From positions 1-8,182 of the forward strand of contig JALWZV010000012.1 of NCBI GenBank assembly GCA_027002315.1: a stretch of 8,182 bases of DNA. Direction: 5' to 3'. Every line of letters starts with the position of its first letter. Position 1 is the stretch's first letter. Below, in pieces: positions 7,181-8,182 of the stretch. The position numbers and the translations under genes were made by a program. The notes under the pieces are model-generated. The model worked only from the letters and a program-made list of their open reading frames with translations. It did not search any database and was not told where the DNA came from. The stretch is from Candidatus Roizmanbacteria bacterium. Its GTDB lineage: Bacteria > Patescibacteriota > Microgenomatia > UBA1406 > GWC2-37-13.

Positions 7181-7434
7181 CTCATTTTAGTATTTAGTAT
7201 CTTGTATTTAGTTAGGAATAATGAATGATGAATTTATTAAATTTCTAATTGACCTAATTAACCTAATTACTAAACAATAATGAATAATAAGTGAAGAATA
7301 AAGAATGCAATTTTTAATTTTTAATTTTTATTGAATGTTAAATGTATTAATTTTAAATGTTTAAAACATTAGTTCATTAGAAATTGAAAATTGATTAGAA
7401 ATTAAAAATTAGAAATTAGAAATTGTTTTTGATA
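7181..7434. repeat. AT-rich micro-repeat spacer between the tRNAs
   Basis: About 250 bp with no credible gene or hairpin terminator. It consists of short direct repeats at several periods: ACCTAATTA twice in tandem (7252-7269), AATTTTT three times in tandem (7309-7329), many ATGAAT/GAATAA words (about 7217-7305), and TTAGAAATT four times (7377-7385, 7395-7403, 7409-7417, 7416-7424). The last unit reappears at 7831-7839. The pattern suggests slippage-expanded or degenerate repeat DNA. I see no clear promoter for tRNA-Leu, which may be read through from tRNA-Val. Confidence 0.6.
7374..7397. repeat. 24-bp direct repeat, copy 1
   Basis: These 24 bases, from TCATTAGAAATT to AAATTGATTA, recur without mismatch at 7828-7851, in the same orientation, 454 bp downstream. 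Bases outside the match differ. The two copies bracket tRNA-Leu and most of the palindromic repeats. Confidence 0.9.
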
Positions 7435-7515
7435 GCCGGGGTGGCGGAATGGTAGACGCGCAGTCTTGAGGAGGCTGTGGGGTAACCCGTGGAGGTTCAA
7501 GTCCTCTCCCCGGCA
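7435..7515 (+). tRNA. tRNA-Leu (GAG)
   Basis: An 81-nt class II tRNA. The acceptor GCCGGGG (7435-7441) pairs with CCCCGGC (7508-7514), with discriminator A at 7515. The D-loop AATGGTAGAC is typical for tRNA-Leu. The anticodon stem CAGTC/GGCTG (with one G-U pair) holds the loop TTGAGGA, anticodon GAG at 7468-7470, reading CUC and CUU. The extra arm GGG-TAA-CCC (7480-7488) is short for leucine. The T-arm is GGAGG-TTCAAGT-CCTCT (one G-U). CCA is not encoded. The palindromic repeat block begins 13 nt after its 3' end. Confidence 0.96.
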
Positions 7516-7528
7516 CTATACGAAAATT

Positions 7529-7676
7529 GTCATTGCGAGCCTGCCTGTTCAGGCAGGGAGCGAACAGAGAGAGCGACGTGGTCATGTCCGAACCAGGCAA
7601 GTCAGACCACGTCGAACCACGTCAGACGTGGTCGAACGCGGCTTTGCTTGCCCAGATCAGGCTCCGCCTGACAATC
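7529..7676. repeat. REP-like palindromic repeat block 1, with nested hairpin
   Basis: GC-rich non-coding DNA in an AT-rich genome. It opens with GTCATTGCGAG (7529-7539), the start of an interspersed palindromic repeat type I know from several bacterial groups, CPR among them. A perfect hairpin CCTGCCTG-TT-CAGGCAGG (7540-7557) sits between GCGAG and the expected following GAGCGA. Downstream, the word GACGTGGTC occurs in four alternating copies: 7575-7583 (+), 7605-7613 (-), 7616-7623 (-, 8 bp) and 7625-7633 (+). They can form mutually exclusive hairpins. A further stem TCAGGC-TCC-GCCTGA lies at 7657-7671. Small ORFs across it change with the repeats and are not credible. Confidence 0.75.
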
Positions 7677-7682
7677 CCCACC

Positions 7683-7702
7683 GTTATATTTTTTAATATA
7701 AC
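7683..7702. repeat. Perfect AT-rich hairpin
   Basis: GTTATATT and AATATAAC form an uninterrupted 8-bp inverted repeat around TTTT. It lies between the two GTCATYGCGAG blocks. No GC stem or following T-run supports an intrinsic terminator; it could be a weak cruciform or spacer remnant. Confidence 0.5.
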
Positions 7703-7732
7703 TCATGAAGAACTAAAGAGTAGTCAGCCCTA

Positions 7733-7820
7733 CTCTCACACAGGCGGAGATCGCTTCGTCAGTCGCTAACACTCCTTCCTCGCGATGACGTGAGAGAGTA
7801 GTCATTGCGAGGGCGATGAC
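7733..7820. repeat. REP-like palindromic repeat block 2
   Basis: CTCTCAC (7733-7739) and GTGAGAG (7791-7797) are inverted and enclose a nearly full repeat unit in minus orientation, ending CTCGCGATGAC (7779-7789). Its reverse complement reads GTCATCGCGAG, then GAAGGAGTG, then GCGACTGACGAAGC, then GATCTCCGCC. Directly after comes a plus-oriented GTCATTGCGAG (7801-7811) joined to GCGATGAC (7813-7820), apparently a collapsed copy keeping only the ends. Two opposed units in close contact resemble the paired arrangement of bacterial REP/BIME elements. Confidence 0.7.
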
Positions 7821-7827
7821 GTGTTTA

Positions 7828-7851
7828 TCATTAGAAATTGAAAATTGATTA
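7828..7851. repeat. 24-bp direct repeat, copy 2
   Basis: Perfect second copy of 7374-7397. It lies alone between palindromic block 2 and block 3, away from the other TTAGAAATT units of the tRNA spacer, which suggests duplication or insertion rather than local slippage. Confidence 0.9.
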
Positions 7852-7934
7852 CCTGCCCGCCATTTGCCTGAGTCAAAAGCGATGGCAAGCGGGCCTGCCC
7901 GCAATCGCTGAAGCGATAGCTTCTGCAGGCGGGG
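7852..7934. repeat. Palindromic repeat block 3 (GCCCGC/GCGGGC arms)
   Basis: Four alternating arms are visible: GCCCGC (7855-7860), GCGGGC (7889-7894), GCCCGC (7897-7902) and GGCGGG (7928-7933), plus an inner stem ATCGCT-GA-AGCGAT (7904-7917). Arms can pair 1 with 2, 2 with 3, 3 with 4 (imperfectly), or 1 with 4 (CCCGCC 7856-7861 with GGCGGG). It differs in sequence from blocks 1 and 2, so it is a separate repeat type. The insertion sequence starts within roughly 10-20 bp of its right edge. Confidence 0.7.
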
Positions 7935-7961
7935 AAATTAATAAGGCTCTTGACTAGCATC

Positions 7962-7970
7962 TGATATACT
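7962..7970 (+). promoter_or_regulatory. Extended -10 promoter of the transposase
   Basis: TGaTATACT is an extended -10 box (hexamer 7965-7970). TTGACT at 7950-7955 resembles a -35, but its 9-bp spacing is too short. Transcription would begin near 7977, only a few nt from either possible start codon (GTG 7976, ATG 7982), so little or no leader is expected. Confidence 0.4.
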
Positions 7971-7981
7971 AAAGTGTGAAG

Positions 7982-8182
7982 ATGAAAGGTCACAATAAGC
8001 CATTAAGCGCATATAAAAGAAAAAAAATAATTCGGTGTTTTTGTTTAGACTTAACAGCTGTTCAAACAAGTAAATTATTAAGCATAAACAGGAATACTGT
8101 TAACAAATATTACAATATCTATAGACAAGCAATATATAGATACCAAGTGAACGAATTAAAGAAGTTTAGAGGAGAGGTTGAG
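7982..8182 (+). CDS. IS1595 (ISXO2-like) family transposase, N-terminal part
   Basis: Sixty-seven codons are present and the frame is open at the window end. The segment has the N-terminal layout of ISXO2-like transposases: a basic start (MKGHNKPLSAYKRKKIIRC), a predicted helix-turn-helix over about residues 18-50 (LDLTAVQTSKLLSINRNTVNKYYNIYR), then KKFRGEVE at 60-67, which leads in this family into the first catalytic region (E-x-DE-x-Y-F/hG). The catalytic DDE/DDN residues lie beyond the window. ATG 7982 is the likely start; an in-frame GTG at 7976 would add MK, and a stop at 7970-7972 rules out anything longer. No Shine-Dalgarno is visible. Intactness cannot be judged. Confidence 0.8.
   Translation, partial: MKGHNKPLSAYKRKKIIRCFCLDLTAVQTSKLLSINRNTVNKYYNIYRQAIYRYQVNELKKFRGEVE

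Larger units (their letters stand above)
7943..8182 (+). mobile_element. Left part of an IS1595/ISXO2-type insertion sequence (runs off the window)
   Basis: The transposase N-terminus from 7982 identifies the element; its right end lies beyond the window. The left boundary is estimated: it should lie between palindromic block 3 (ends 7934) and the promoter at 7962. I favour the start of GGCTCTTGAC near 7945, but without the right terminal repeat or the 8-bp target duplication usual for IS1595 elements it cannot be fixed. Confidence 0.55.

Noticed and set aside
7156..7506. 16-bp identity GGAGGTTCAAGTCCTC in both tRNAs (7156-7171 and 7491-7506) as attachment sites for the recombinase
   Set aside because: It is the conserved T-arm of two different tRNAs, so the match is expected and does not show integration.
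7683..7702. Intrinsic terminator
   Set aside because: The stem is entirely weak AT-rich sequence and no T-run follows it, so it does not fit the usual GC hairpin plus U-tract.
7181..7934. CRISPR-like array
   Set aside because: Repeats are short, of uneven spacing and mixed orientation, with no constant spacer length and no cas gene nearby.
7409..7993. Several open frames of 60 to 80 codons on both strands
   Set aside because: They run through tRNA-Leu and the palindromic repeats, have no coding character or ribosome site, and exist only because the GC-rich repeats lack stops.

Overview
The window looks like a piece of a Candidate Phyla Radiation (Patescibacteria; Parcubacteria or Microgenomates-like) genome. 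The evidence is AT-rich coding DNA, tightly packed genes with short overlaps, no visible Shine-Dalgarno sequences, tRNAs without an encoded CCA, intergenic spacers made of AT-rich micro-repeats plus GC-rich palindromes, and an IS1595/ISXO2-type transposase. This placement is inferred from style; there is no rRNA or ribosomal marker to confirm it. All complete genes read intact with the standard bacterial code, and one stop is TGA.

Layout. Positions 1-282 hold one uncertain 64-residue ORF and a promoter. A lipid-linked polysaccharide flippase follows on the plus strand (283-1602). It runs head-on into a five-gene minus-strand operon, overlapping its last gene by 26 bp. In transcription order the operon is: Xer-type tyrosine recombinase (7028-6063), DUF2079 multi-pass membrane protein (6082-4637), GT2 polyprenyl-phosphate-type glycosyltransferase (4640-3744), UDP-glucose 4-epimerase (3725-2721) and LytR-CpsA-Psr (LCP) ligase (2701-1577). 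Junctions are -20, -4, +18 and +19 nt. Divergent from the recombinase is tRNA-Val(UAC) at 7107-7180, then an AT-rich micro-repeat spacer, then tRNA-Leu(GAG) at 7435-7515. About 460 bp of nested GC-rich palindromic repeats follow, and then the left end of an insertion sequence whose transposase leaves the window at 8182.

How the genes could work together. Apart from the recombinase, the operon and the convergent flippase form a surface-glycopolymer kit. GalE makes UDP-galactose. The GT2 enzyme loads a sugar onto a polyprenyl phosphate carrier. The DUF2079 protein may be a GT-C-like membrane glycosyltransferase using that carrier. The flippase moves lipid-linked glycan across the membrane, and the LCP enzyme attaches it to peptidoglycan. 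Individual family assignments are strong; the joint pathway is inferred.

Most worth a second look: (a) a Xer recombinase leading an envelope-glycan operon; (b) -10 boxes lying so close to start codons that several mRNAs should be leaderless or nearly so; (c) a 9-bp inverted repeat overlapping both divergent promoters at 7058-7091; (d) a palindrome nested inside a repeat unit, and multi-arm palindrome blocks, between 7529 and 7934; (e) a 24-bp perfect direct repeat bracketing tRNA-Leu and most of the palindromes. I did not find clear proof of a wholly new system.
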